Below, one piece after another: positions 26,091 to 35,720 of a stretch of DNA of 64,000 nt. Within the stretch, counting starts at the first letter, position 1. Each line of letters starts with the position of its first letter. Origin of the DNA: Lethocerus indicus (taxonomy: Eukaryota > Arthropoda > Insecta > Hemiptera > Belostomatidae). A model generated the notes under the pieces. The model ran no database searches, was not told the origin of the DNA, and worked only from the letters and a program-made list of their open reading frames with translations. The translations under genes were made by a program, and so were the position numbers. The stretch lies in contig JACDQD010000001.1 of NCBI GenBank assembly GCA_019843655.1, positions 47,116,443 through 47,180,442 of the forward strand. Reading direction: 5' to 3'.

Positions 26091-26348
26091 CTGACGGACC
26101 TGTTTGAATTGCTCTTCGAAGCTCCAGGTCTGGTGCTGGGAGGAGGTGGACGACTCGGAGGAGAGTGGGGAGACAGAGGAGGCCGAGTGATGGGGAGGCG
26201 GCGGTGGCTGTGGTGGCGGGTAGGGCGGCAGGAAGCTGGCCGCTCCGGGAGGCGGGAACGGAAACGGAAGCGGCAGGGAGAAACCGCCGCCGCCTCCGAC
26301 AAGCCCGCCCCCTCCTGTAACACCGCTGGTCACCGATACCTTCGCTTC
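26091..26348 (-). CDS. retn: Internal exon of Retained/Dead ringer (ARID3 family): linker plus start of the ARID domain
   Basis: This 258-nt exon encodes 86 residues in phase 0. The order is EAKVSVTSGVTGGGG, a Gly-rich run, a Pro-rich run (about residues 25-52), HH and a Ser-rich stretch (53-70), then QHQTWSFEEQFKQVRQ (71-86). The last twelve residues match, from my memory of the family, the start of the extended ARID domain of insect Retained/Dead ringer, a nuclear AT-rich-DNA-binding transcription factor. The acceptor is TTTGTTTGGCAG before GAAGCG. The 3' boundary is CAG followed by GCAAGT, a GC-AG type donor; a GT donor lies 9 nt earlier (CAG before GTCCGT) and would drop VRQ. An in-frame ATG at 26367-26369 lies in intron sequence just upstream of the acceptor and is not taken as a start. 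The rest of the ARID domain must lie on another exon, not found here. The family call is firm; orthology to retn rests on the VRQ-containing motif. Confidence 0.88.
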
Positions 26349-27521
26349 CTGCCAAACAAAATATTTCATTAGTTTACACCCTATTTTGTCTAGGTCAAAA
26401 GCATGATTGCAACTTTTACCTGATCGAAAATATCTCGGCTGCCAACTAAATCGTTGCGGATTTCACTGATAGATTTCCCGTTTATAGTTATCTCTCGTAA
26501 TGGTTTGTATGTGACCAGTTTTCGTTGCGCGAACCCACTTTCGTCGGCTCGGGTTTTAACCTTTTTCATCGTAATTTTTCCCTATTTTCGTGTCAAAACA
26601 TACATTATTTTTATAACTACTTTTATGCCGTGTAATACGGTGCTTGATTGTGGAACGGATTTGAAAAAAAAGGACGAGATATTGAATTTTCTATATTCCC
26701 AGAGTTATTATCCTGATAGATAGTTAAATAATGTATTGTAACACTTTATTTCACCAGTAGTGATTTCGTTCAGTACAATCGTTGATAATATATTTACTAC
26801 CTCAGATAACACTTTTATTTTCCAATGGACGTTTGTGCGAAAGTCCTCCACCGACCCATCGGACGTCCAAATATAAGATTCCATATATAATTAGGACATT
26901 TCGGGAGTTACCTCTGTTGGATAAATAATATGGGGGTGGCAACAAAGTCATTATGGATTTCACCGATAGGTCGCGTTATTCTTATTTTTACGCATATTTA
27001 CATCTTCGAACAGATAAGGTCTACTGATATTTTATTACGTCGTACTCCATGAAACTACTCGGTAGCGAACTTGCTCCTATCTGTTTAATAGTGTCACTAC
27101 GCAATCGATTGAAACACGGTGAAAAAAAACGAAAGTTATAGTCCTACTTTGCGTTTTTATTTTTGTAAAGTTACAATTCTTCACAAAAAACTTCGAGTTT
27201 ACAAAAATAACCGATATATGAGTACATCATAACCCGCGGATGGGATGATTCCGCAATTAGTTAGTTGCCAGCCCAAACCATTAATATTCCACTAGGGTGG
27301 TTTGACGGCTACGAGGAACGCTAACACTACCTCCAGCTAATTACTTTTCATTTATACATAAAAAGTAACAATTTTTCGACTATCACGTTAGACTTTCCTT
27401 GATGTGGTACGGTCATATTTGTGGAGATCGAAGGAGCGGTCGTAAGCCGAGGATAAACTTGTTTCCGAAAGTTGGCCGCAACGCGGTTTGTCCACTGTAA
27501 TTGTGTTTGTTCGAAAATCTA

Positions 27522-27563
27522 GCGCACTGAGAACAGTGCGCACTACTTCCGTCGAAGAAGTAG
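27522..27563. other. Paired perfect hairpins in the retn intron
   Basis: GCGCACT-GAGAAC-AGTGCGC (27522-27541) and, one base later, CTACTTC-CGTCGAA-GAAGTAG (27543-27563). Both 7-bp stems are perfect. Confidence 0.6.
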
Positions 27564-28400
27564 GGTGTCAAAAACAATGTCGAACGTCTCCGTAATTTCA
27601 TGCCTGCTACCTTCTCTTTTACAATTTATAATAAAAAAATAACTTATTAATAAATATGTTTGCTCATCATCTATCGCGCGGCTCAAAACTATTCTTTCTC
27701 CACGGTGGCCCAGGAAAGCTAAAAGGTTGAATTTACTATATTCAGGCATTCAATATCACATCATTTTGAATATATTTGCAGTTTCCGCCTTTTGTAAAAT
27801 AAAATCGGTTTCCTTATATTCTGGTTAAATTTTAAATTACAGTCATCAACAGAACTTATAATAGATCACAGTGCGAGTGTACGTTACACCTACCTCAAAC
27901 CAGGTTATGGTTTGTCCGGTATAATTTTCCATAAATTACACAATTTTTTTATCTTAGGGGGGATCTTCATTAAACATCTATTAAAATAATTCAGTCGGGA
28001 ATGAAGTCCTAACACCTGATATACGGTCCTAAGAAAATCTATAAATATCACTTGTTTCTATCATACAATATTTATAAACCGACTACTAATTTATAAATGG
28101 CTGAGAATAATGTAATCTTTCAATATGGACTGAAGAGTGTAAGCTGGTATTGAATATTCGCCGGTAGTAATGTCATGACACCAATAAGTAATGTGCTCTG
28201 TGGCCATATTCTGTCGGCAGTAATTAACATCAAATTGATTAACGTCTGGTGAGATCACCCGTTCGTCAACTTTCCTTACCTCTACTCTGTTTTCGTCATT
28301 CATACCGGACAATTTCAATTATTTCCTCGATACTTTTCCACAACCGTCGCGTTTTCTCCCTCTGGCTATAAACTCTATTTAGGATACGCCTAGTTCAAGA

Positions 28401-28960
28401 TTAATTAAGGGCAATAATCAGGAGATTATTCACCCTGCCGGCAGTATTATCGCGCTTATTTAAGCCACAAACAGAATGCCACTGATGGAAACTAAGTGGG
28501 GACACTTCATCGAGGGTCAAGCATTTCGAGGACCCCATATTAAGTGGTTAATTAAGTGCACGGGTACTCATCAGGAGGGTTATCAGAAATAATTACGATA
28601 CTTAAATACTACCGGAGATGGCGTAGCCATTTAAACAATGCCGTGCAGTAGGTCCACTTCATTAACATACGGGCGAGATGGCGAAGTACTTACTCGGGGG
28701 AAGCGAGGATAGTAATAATCTGTTTTTATTGCGCTAATCATAAAATTAGCGATTACGCTGACGGCAATGACCGGTGAACGAAGACCCACCCCGGTAACTC
28801 CCTTTTAAACGACCGCCGGACGCTGCTAACCGAATGGGGACCTCATCGAGGGGAGTCCGAACAGCGGTTTGATCGCCACCGATTTATACGGTAAGGGCTA
28901 TGACTTAATTAAGGGCAGTGCTCATCCGGGACGGCAGGGTCCGTGGGAATGGCCAACTAG
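28401..28960. repeat. Internally duplicated intronic block with three TTAATTAAG sites
   Basis: TTAATTAAG followed by GGCA or TGCA occurs at 28401, 28548 and 28905. The second and third are each preceded by TGGGGAC-TCATCGAGGG (28497-28516 and 28835-28853) and followed by CTCATC-GG. Two diverged copies of about 110 nt, near 340-360 nt apart, explain this. A perfect hairpin CGCTAAT-CATAAA-ATTAGCG lies between them (28732-28751). Confidence 0.6.
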
Positions 28961-29322
28961 CGGAGATAAGTTATTTCTGGGGATTGGGCCCGAACAGATG
29001 TTTACTTTCCCAGGAGAGAGAGGCGAAACTTAACCGATTATCTGAGGAATAATTGAGCAAACCGACCCCGGACGCCGATATTCGATTGGACCCCAGGATA
29101 AGCGCCCCCCCTTTCTTGCAAATATTTGACTAAAAATATTTGGTGGGGGTGAACGAAGATTTAATTCCGACGTTAAGCCGAGAGAGCCGACAACGTATCT
29201 AATTTTTGGTACTGTGTAAACAACGTATAAGCAGTGACCTGCGATATTTCCAATCAAAAATTATGTGAGTATCTTTGGCTCGTGGGAAGTCGACAAAGGC
29301 AGAGGTATGCTATACAGATCCG

Positions 29323-29324
<2 letters not shown>

Positions 29325-29382
<58 letters not shown>
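29325..29382. repeat. (TA)n microsatellite in the retn intron
   Basis: About 28 TA units. A second TA tract follows 120 nt downstream. Confidence 0.98.
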
Positions 29383-29385
<3 letters not shown>

Positions 29386-29499
29386 TCTTATCTGGTCATT
29401 TGGCATTTGAAATATTCTCTCACAACTGCCAGAAACTGAATCTTCAACGTCTTTGTTCTTGATGGTGGAGGGGGCTAGCACTATTTAGGAGATTGCGTG

Positions 29500-29512
29500 T
29501 ATATATATAATA

Positions 29513-29549
<37 letters not shown>
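29500..29549. repeat. Interrupted (TA)n microsatellite in the retn intron
   Basis: TA units with interruptions ATAATA and ATGTA near the left end. Confidence 0.95.
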
Positions 29550-29554
<5 letters not shown>

Positions 29555-30424
29555 TATATCCTGCGTTTTTATCCATCCTCTGTACCACTCCACCACCAAA
29601 ATAGTGAGATGCCTATCAAAATATTTTTCTTCTAAAATGATTGAAAAATGTTAGGCACTGACAGGGGTGAAATACAGACCTGAGTTTATAGTGTCTGTTG
29701 TAAGCCGAACTCAGAATTCGCTTATAATTCGCAAGTTCGTTGGAGTTCTCCAGGAACAAACTACCCGGCTGTAATATAAGGAGTAGACTGGAGTCGGTGA
29801 GCTCCAATATTTTATTCAAAAATTCAATTGAAAAAGATTTGTTAGATTAAATACAATGCACGATCCAGTACTCTGCACTGTCTGCATTATACTTTCCGTG
29901 CCTAAATCTGGTGCCGGCATTCGGGCGTCAACGTCTTCGTTTTCTCCTTTGCCATCGGCCATGACTCCGAGACCAGCATAAACAGTCGCCAAGGAAGGAT
30001 TTATGAAAATTAATAATAATAACAACAACGGTGATGATACGTTGGGATGTCCTAATCATTTCAAATTTTCCAGTTTTGACGTGTCCCGGGGGTCCAGGAC
30101 GACCGGACCGGGACGCCTGACGGGCGTTTATCCGCACGCAACTCCTCGTCCCTTTCATTTCGGCATCGCTCAATGAGATTCTTCCGAATAATCAAAAAAC
30201 CCGACTCGGGGAAAAACACGTTCCTGAACGTGATTCGAGCCACTCGGTAACAAATTAAAGCCGAGATTCAGTTTATTATTCCATGTCTCGGTATTTAAAT
30301 ACCTTCGAGTTTTAAAATTCAACGCTGAAAATAAATAATGGTGGAAGGTAGGCATTTTTCTGTCCTTCTCGCTTGTCTGATGTCCTAGCCACTCGTCCGG
30401 AGAAAGTGCACACCCGGGGACAAG

Positions 30425-30650
30425 ACAATTCCCCAGGGAAGGGTTTTTTCCTCAGCGATCCACTATCCCCGTACGGGCGGATTAGGGTTTCCCTTTCTGC
30501 GAGGTTTCTACCGCCGTCGGTAGACAAGGGAAATACCTCCCCGTGAAGGGTGGCTTTGTGATAACGAAGATCAAATTAAATTAGTTCAGAGTTTAAGGTT
30601 AACAAATCAGTCGCCAGGTAGTATTGAGAGCGAAACTTTCAGTTGCCCCC
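30425..30650 (+). repeat. Family B repeat copy inside the retn intron
   Basis: It has CCAGGGAAGGGTTTTTTCCT-CAGCGATCC at the left and TCAGTCGCCAGGTAGTATTG-AGAGCGAAACTTTC at the right, aligned with copies near 6.6 and 41.7 kb. Confidence 0.68.
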
Positions 30651-30748
30651 CATAACAGAGAAAACTAAAGAACAAAAAAACTGACCGTTTGAAAGAGCTG
30701 ATGAGACTCTCCATGTGTTCTGAACTTCCGAATATTCAAGACTGTAAA

Positions 30749-30788
30749 CAAAATATCCAACACATATGTTACGATATATGTTGGATAT
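30749..30788. other. Long near-perfect hairpin in the retn intron
   Basis: ATATCCAACACATAT and ATATATGTTGGATAT pair over 15 bp with one mismatch and a 6-nt loop (GTTACG). CGAATATCCAATAAATA just downstream repeats part of the arm. Confidence 0.55.
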
Positions 30789-31473
30789 CGAATATCCAAT
30801 AAATATTACGATTCTTTCAACCTTTCATTGTCGGTACCTTCGGTAGGATGATAATAATGCACCTGCAACATCGGCTCCACCGTCACTGCTACTCTCTTGT
30901 ATTTTTTCGACTCGAAATTATTGTAGTTTTCTCGATCTTATGTTTCCGATCGAGTTTCGATCTCTCGCCGGTCTGGTCTTTTGCTGGACTGGTTTAGGCC
31001 GGTCGCCATCTTCTGTAGCCGCATTCGCCAACATGCGCAGTGAGGAGCCACTCTGGCAGAGGGGGATACTTGCGGAGCATCCTGACAGACAGGCTAACCG
31101 GCAGAAACGGGTCTTGCATAAAACCAAACAGGGACAAGATCGACAAAACTACGCAGACCACGTAACGGGTATTCCAAACTGTTAAATTATTCACAGTGAC
31201 AGTGTGTTTCATCGGGAAGTGGTTCAATTATTTGCAGAAGTTAGGAAGACTCGAAAGGAAGGTTCTAAAATGTACTTCGGAGGAATACCCGGCAATTCAA
31301 GACCCGAATTCAAACATACTGGCGAAAACAACCAGGATACAGAAAACTACCTAGAGAGCAATAGGACTACGGATTTGAAGAACTATTGTTCCGGTATCAA
31401 AAACGTTTCAAACTACAGGTCAGGAATGAGGGGAGTGGGTTTATAGATTGAACAAAGTGCACAGAAAACCTAC

Positions 31474-31617
31474 TTCTTGTTTGAGTTTGGCGATTATCGC
31501 TGCCGCCTCGTCGGTCTTGTCTGCCGCGTTCGATCCAATCTGGTGGTGTTGGTGCCGGCCCAAAGCCTCGATACTGTCCTCTTCCCCAATGTCGTTGTCG
31601 CTCATGGGCTCGGAGGT
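31474..31617 (-). CDS. retn: Internal exon of Retained/Dead ringer: acidic N-terminal segment
   Basis: This 144-nt exon encodes 48 residues, beginning TSEPMSDNDIGEEDSIEALG, then a His-rich RHQHHQ, and ending EAAAIIAKLKQE. It starts after the acceptor CCGAATTTTCGCAG and ends before the donor GTAGGT. Phase 0 at both ends joins it in frame to the exon at 26091-26348, giving KLKQE followed by EAKVSV. The acidic stretch plus a short Ala/Ile-rich helix-like end resembles the N-terminal part of Drosophila Retained as I recall it (an acidic stretch, then AKAAIAARL). No known catalytic or binding motif is visible. It contains an internal ATG (MSDND), so an alternative promoter could start translation here, but the good acceptor argues for an internal exon. 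Base composition is clearly more GC-rich than the flanks. The weak point is that no upstream exon was found to pair with it. Confidence 0.72.
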
Positions 31618-32365
31618 CTGCGAAAATTCGGTCAACAGATCAGTCGGCGATTTTATTTTTTTTTTAAATTGGTTTAGTTAATAATTTCGAGAAGTTTTTT
31701 TACAAACTCTTCGAGTCCGGGAGAGACAAAATTCTCCGGCGAAATTCGAGATCGGTCAGTTTAGTCAGTTTTTGTTTCAAGGTTTCAAACATTGACATAA
31801 TACTGAAGGTTCATTTGAACTTCGGTATTCGGGTATAAAAGTCAAAATTGCAATGAAATGATTGTTGATCGAAAATAAATTAGAGGATGCTGCATACTGT
31901 AAAATTCGGTTGTCAGATCAATCGGGGGATTTTAAAATTTTTTTGGGGAAATAATTTCGAAAAGTTTTTTCTTAAACTCATTTCTTAAATTCGTGATCGG
32001 TCAGGTTCGTCAGTTGTGTTTCAATGATTCAAACATAGGCATAATAGTGAATGCACATTCAAACTTCAGTATACGAGTTTGAAAATATCAATGATTGTAT
32101 TAATCGGAAATAAATTAGAGGATAGTGATAAATTAATCGAGTATATTTGTCTCGGCCACAAACAAATTTGTTGAATTTATACGACCCGAATTTATATCTA
32201 ATCAATGCAATCATTTATTACCAATTTTGCATCTATAACCGAATACTGAATACTGAATGTACATTCGAACTTAAATATTAGCGCATATAAGTCGAAATTG
32301 CCACAAAATGATCAGAAATAGATGGTGTGAGTCGAGTATATTTATCACAAACAAATTTGTCGAAT
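31618..32365. repeat. Degenerate tandem triplication abutting the retn acceptor
   Basis: Copy 1 (31618-31896) and copy 2 (31897 to about 32175) align along most of their length. Shared landmarks in order are AAAATTCGGT, CAGATCA/TCAGTCGG-GATTTTA, AATAATTTCGA-AAGTTTTTT, GATCGGTCAG, TTCAAACAT-G-CATAATA and GAAAATAAATTAGAGGAT. A shorter copy 3 (about 32180-32365) keeps the part around ACATTCGAACTT and the end CGAGTATATTT...CACAAACAAATTTG. The period is about 279 nt between copies 1 and 2. Copy 1 includes the splice-acceptor region of the exon at 31474-31617. The copies are well diverged, so the duplication is not recent. Confidence 0.85.
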
Positions 32366-33949
32366 AAACTTATTCTAGAAATGTGCCTATTTTATTTATT
32401 ATTACTTGACTAGAATTAAAATTTGGTTCAATAATGAGAAATAATGAAATATACAATATAAACTACAATAATAAAACAACTGCTCTTAATACTGGTTTTC
32501 GACACTCGACTCCCCTGTTAATGCGGAGGATTTCAAAACCCTCCGAGTGAAAATCGCAGGGTGGTGAAAGAGCCCACCCCTTGTTAACTATTTAAACCCC
32601 GGGCTCGGCAATCGGGTCGTCCTAGAACCGTTCTAATTCCCGATATAACGGGGCTAATTATTACATTCTTCATAGAAAGGGGCCAAATCGCTTTCCAAAA
32701 GTCATTTCGTAGGTCCGGGAGCCGATATAAATATTCGATTCAAGAGGCGTCACCCTTTCCTTCCGCTGTCCTTTGTTAATCCGGGTTTTCGTTTCAGGAA
32801 TAAATTAACTGTTGAACAAGTAACGTCCGATAACGAAATAGGGTATATCGATAAACTCGAATATCGATTGCCAAATTCCTTCAGAATTATTTGATAGATT
32901 CACCTATTTACTTATTAAAGTGCATACTATAAGATCAATCAAGTGATCAACCAATTCAGTCAGTGGAAATTATGTTCTTGATGGCGTAATAACAGAGATG
33001 ATATTAATACTTATACTTGTCGATAAACTGACAGTCTATAAACTGTGAAACGCATCACATTAAATATAAATTTTAAAAAAGACACGAAAATGTTAATGCA
33101 AGATCAAAAACATTTTTCTTGTTGTAAAAATATCGGATATTTCATTTGGACCGTACTTTTTATCATCGAATTTCAAGTCTGTACGACATCCAAGTCTGTT
33201 CATCCTCTTTTCGCGTCGAGCCATTTTTTTGTTTTGCGTTCAACGAAAACAAATGTATGAAATTACATAGTATTTTGTCGGGGACCAAAATATTATTTCG
33301 CGCTAACAGATTTTTCAAGTTAAAGATTTTTCGTGTTAAATGATTTCCTGTGTATTTACATTTGTAAATTGATAAAACTATATATGTAACGAATATTCTA
33401 ATAATAGCGCTACAGGTTATACAAGAATCCAGTAGAAATCAAATTCACTGAGTCAGGATATGGAACAGCAAATGAGATCAAGGAACGTGAAAGTTAGTGA
33501 TGTGATAACTATAATACAGTCCTCCGGTGGAGTGTTCGATCCATTAATGATTTTAACGCCCAACCGGGCTAAACAATGTTTCTGTAGGTTTCAATTCTGT
33601 AAAAGGGTAACCGGTGGCGGATAAGGATCTGAGCGCGGGAGGAGCCGCATCTAACATTTTTACTGCTCCTCGGCATATAATTAGAGTCGGTCACGGAACA
33701 GCGCGGCTAATAACACCGTACCAAGGGCTGCCAACGAATAATTGTTTCCATTTAGGGCCGCCGGCATCCAAATTGCCCCTCGGGATATCCAGGATCCGTT
33801 CCTATATCGGGAACCGCCTACTCGGACGTCCTGAACCCTTTCCCCACATCTCCGTTCCAAGTATCCGCGACCGTATCTCCCGTTTTTTCTTTCCTCCTCT
33901 CAATACAATCAATTATATTATCTTGCTGTTGAATACCGACATCGCGGAT
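32366..33949. other. Stretch without recognised features
   Basis: AT-rich sequence with a GC-richer part at 33600-33880. The 127-codon plus-strand frame across the latter opens with GTG, runs into a family B repeat and matches no family I know. Confidence 0.5.
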
Positions 33950-34335
33950 GTGATAGTATTTCCGGATATCGTCGAAATGACAGGATATCGAAGTTGATTC
34001 TCGAAATTGATCTCGAGCATAATAGCTGTAATGGGAGGCAATGATACAATATAAGGGGTTAGATGATTTAGCGGTGGTCTGGACCCAACGGAACGTGCTA
34101 CTCCGTTCACGTCTTTAGAAAGGCTAGTCGAGTTTTGGGGATATTTTAATATCTCTCGAAAAAGGTGTTCTATTTTAAATTGATGAATTAAATATATGGT
34201 TGTGCACCACGAGTTTCTTTCTACCTGTAGTAGAGAAAACACTCCGCACCATGTTTTTAGTAAATTTCCCCTTATGGTTTGCATGTGTGACAGTTATGCT
34301 CTCAATACCGCCTGGTGCCCGGTTCTCTGGCTCTT
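33950..34335 (-). repeat. Family B repeat copy (inverted relative to 41.69-42.1 kb)
   Basis: Its reverse complement contains GGCGGTATTGAGAGC, then CCTTTCTAAAGACGTGAACG-GAGTAGCA and AAATCATCTAACCCCTTA, TATTGTATCATTGCC. The same chain occurs at 41.78-42.09 kb in direct orientation. The left end (GAAGTTGATTCTCGAAATTG-ATCTCGAGCAT) matches 34.40 kb and 43.06 kb. Confidence 0.8.
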
Positions 34336-34361
34336 CTTATTGATATCAATGTGAAACTATT

Positions 34362-34565
34362 CCGGTATTGTAAAAATTACCGGATTACTCGTGCGGACTA
34401 TTGAAGTTTATTTTGGAAATTGATCTTGAGCATTGGATCCCTTAAATTGTTGAATACCAAATTCAATATATAAAGATAAAATTGCCCGATTCCTTAAATC
34501 GGCTAATCAACCGCCGAATGCTGCTCATTCCACCGAATCCTCTATATTAGTGGCACAGGTTTTTT
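34362..34565 (+). repeat. Family B repeat end copy
   Basis: ACTATTGAAGTTTATTTTGG-AAATTGATCTTGAGCATTGG and GCTCATTCCACCGAATCC match the copy at 43.02-43.2 kb. It lies only about 30 nt from the copy at 33.95-34.33 kb, so two copies are nested or adjacent here. Confidence 0.72.
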
Positions 34566-35149
34566 AAACTACCGAAGTAGTTTAATAATGACAGTAATAG
34601 GGTACTATAAACCCTAGTACATTTTTCTAAGAACGTAGTCTGTGAGAATGGAGTCCTCGTAGCTCAGAGATAATACCCATTGGAAGGTTAAGAAATAAAC
34701 ATTATTATTATCATTGATAAACCCGAAATTAGCATCGAAATTAGCGGAAACAAAAGATCGTATGATATTCGTAACCCCTCCCCTCCTGCTCTACGATTTC
34801 CCATTGTCTAATGCACTCTAAACGTCGCTCAAAGTCTAATTTATTGTTTAAATTGGCCAGGGGTTAGGTACAACTCAAGGGGTTGACGATGCGAATACCT
34901 CGGATATTCAATTTGGGTCGAGGCCTGAATGGGTACCCTCTTATCCAGGGGTTGACGGTCTCCTCCAAGGACGTGGGACTATGACAATTTAGAGACGGGG
35001 CACGGGGGTAATAAAAGCAACAATAGCAGACCTCTCCAGAACATGTATTAACCTTCGTCCGGTAACTGTTCTCAGACCCAAGAGACCCAAATACTCATTG
35101 TAGATACCTTTCAATACAATGAGGCTGAATTTTATTTTAAGTCACGATT

Positions 35150-35720
35150 ACAATTTATATTTAGTGACAGCGATTTGGTAGAAGAATCATAGGGGACAAC
35201 GGAGATATCAAACGGAGAGCGATTTATGAGTCGGACCACGGGCCAATGAACAACTGACAACCAAAAAATAAGCACATTTAACTCGGACATTTTTTTTTAC
35301 GTGTATCTTCTAATTGAGAAGATTGTGACGGTTCCTCAGGATTCTTATAATTCGCGGGACACCTTCCACACGCTCACGGCCTCGATTAAAATTGTTGAGT
35401 ACCTTTAATTAGGTTTATCAATCAAGAATCTCCCCCCTCCCACCACCGAAATAACTAATTCTTTATTTGTATTTTAAGCCACGACTTAATTAAAAATGCC
35501 ATGCAATAAACAAAATTTTATGTTAATTATATTTAGCGACAGCTCGATTTAATAACACGAATGTGCCCAATGTACGATGGAGAATCCACCCATCGATGGT
35601 ACTCCCCGCTCCTGCCATTACTGGGTAATGAGGAAATCACGTGATCGTTTAGGTGTTCGGTGGATTCCGTAAGTCCAGTTCGGTTGTAAATTATTGATTT
35701 GTTCGTACGCGATAGTTACG
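35150..35720 (+). repeat. Family C repeat, two overlapping partial copies
   Basis: The first part (35150-35225) has TTTAGTGACAGCGATTTGGT and ATAGGGGACAACGGAGATAT-CAAACGGA. The second (about 35470-35720) has TTTAGCGACAGCTCGATTTA, AATCCACCCATCGATGGTAC, CCATTACTGGGTAATGAGGA-AATCACG, GGTGTTCGGTGGATTCCGTA and ATTTGTTCGTA. The ACGCGAGGAGAGCTG block is missing. Confidence 0.68.

Larger units (their letters stand above)
26349..31473 (-). other. retn: retn intron between the N-terminal exon and the ARID exon
   Basis: The intron is bounded by GTAGGT at the donor (31468-31473) and TTTGGCAG at the acceptor (26349-26356), 5125 nt, phase 0. It holds no further exon I can recognise. Its visible contents are a double hairpin near 27.54 kb, an internally duplicated block at 28.4-28.95 kb, two (TA)n tracts at 29.3-29.55 kb, a family B repeat at 30.43-30.65 kb and a hairpin at 30.75 kb. 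A further family-conserved N-terminal exon could still be hidden in it. Confidence 0.7.

Noticed and set aside
26043..26372. 109-codon plus-strand frame with Gly/Arg-rich sequence
   Set aside because: It is the antisense shadow of the retn ARID exon.
33614..33997. 127-codon plus-strand frame
   Set aside because: It opens with GTG and its end lies in a family B repeat; no recognised domain.
34650..34700. tRNA-like GTAGCTCAGAG segment
   Set aside because: Resembles an A box, but no B box, T-arm or acceptor stem follows within 80 nt.
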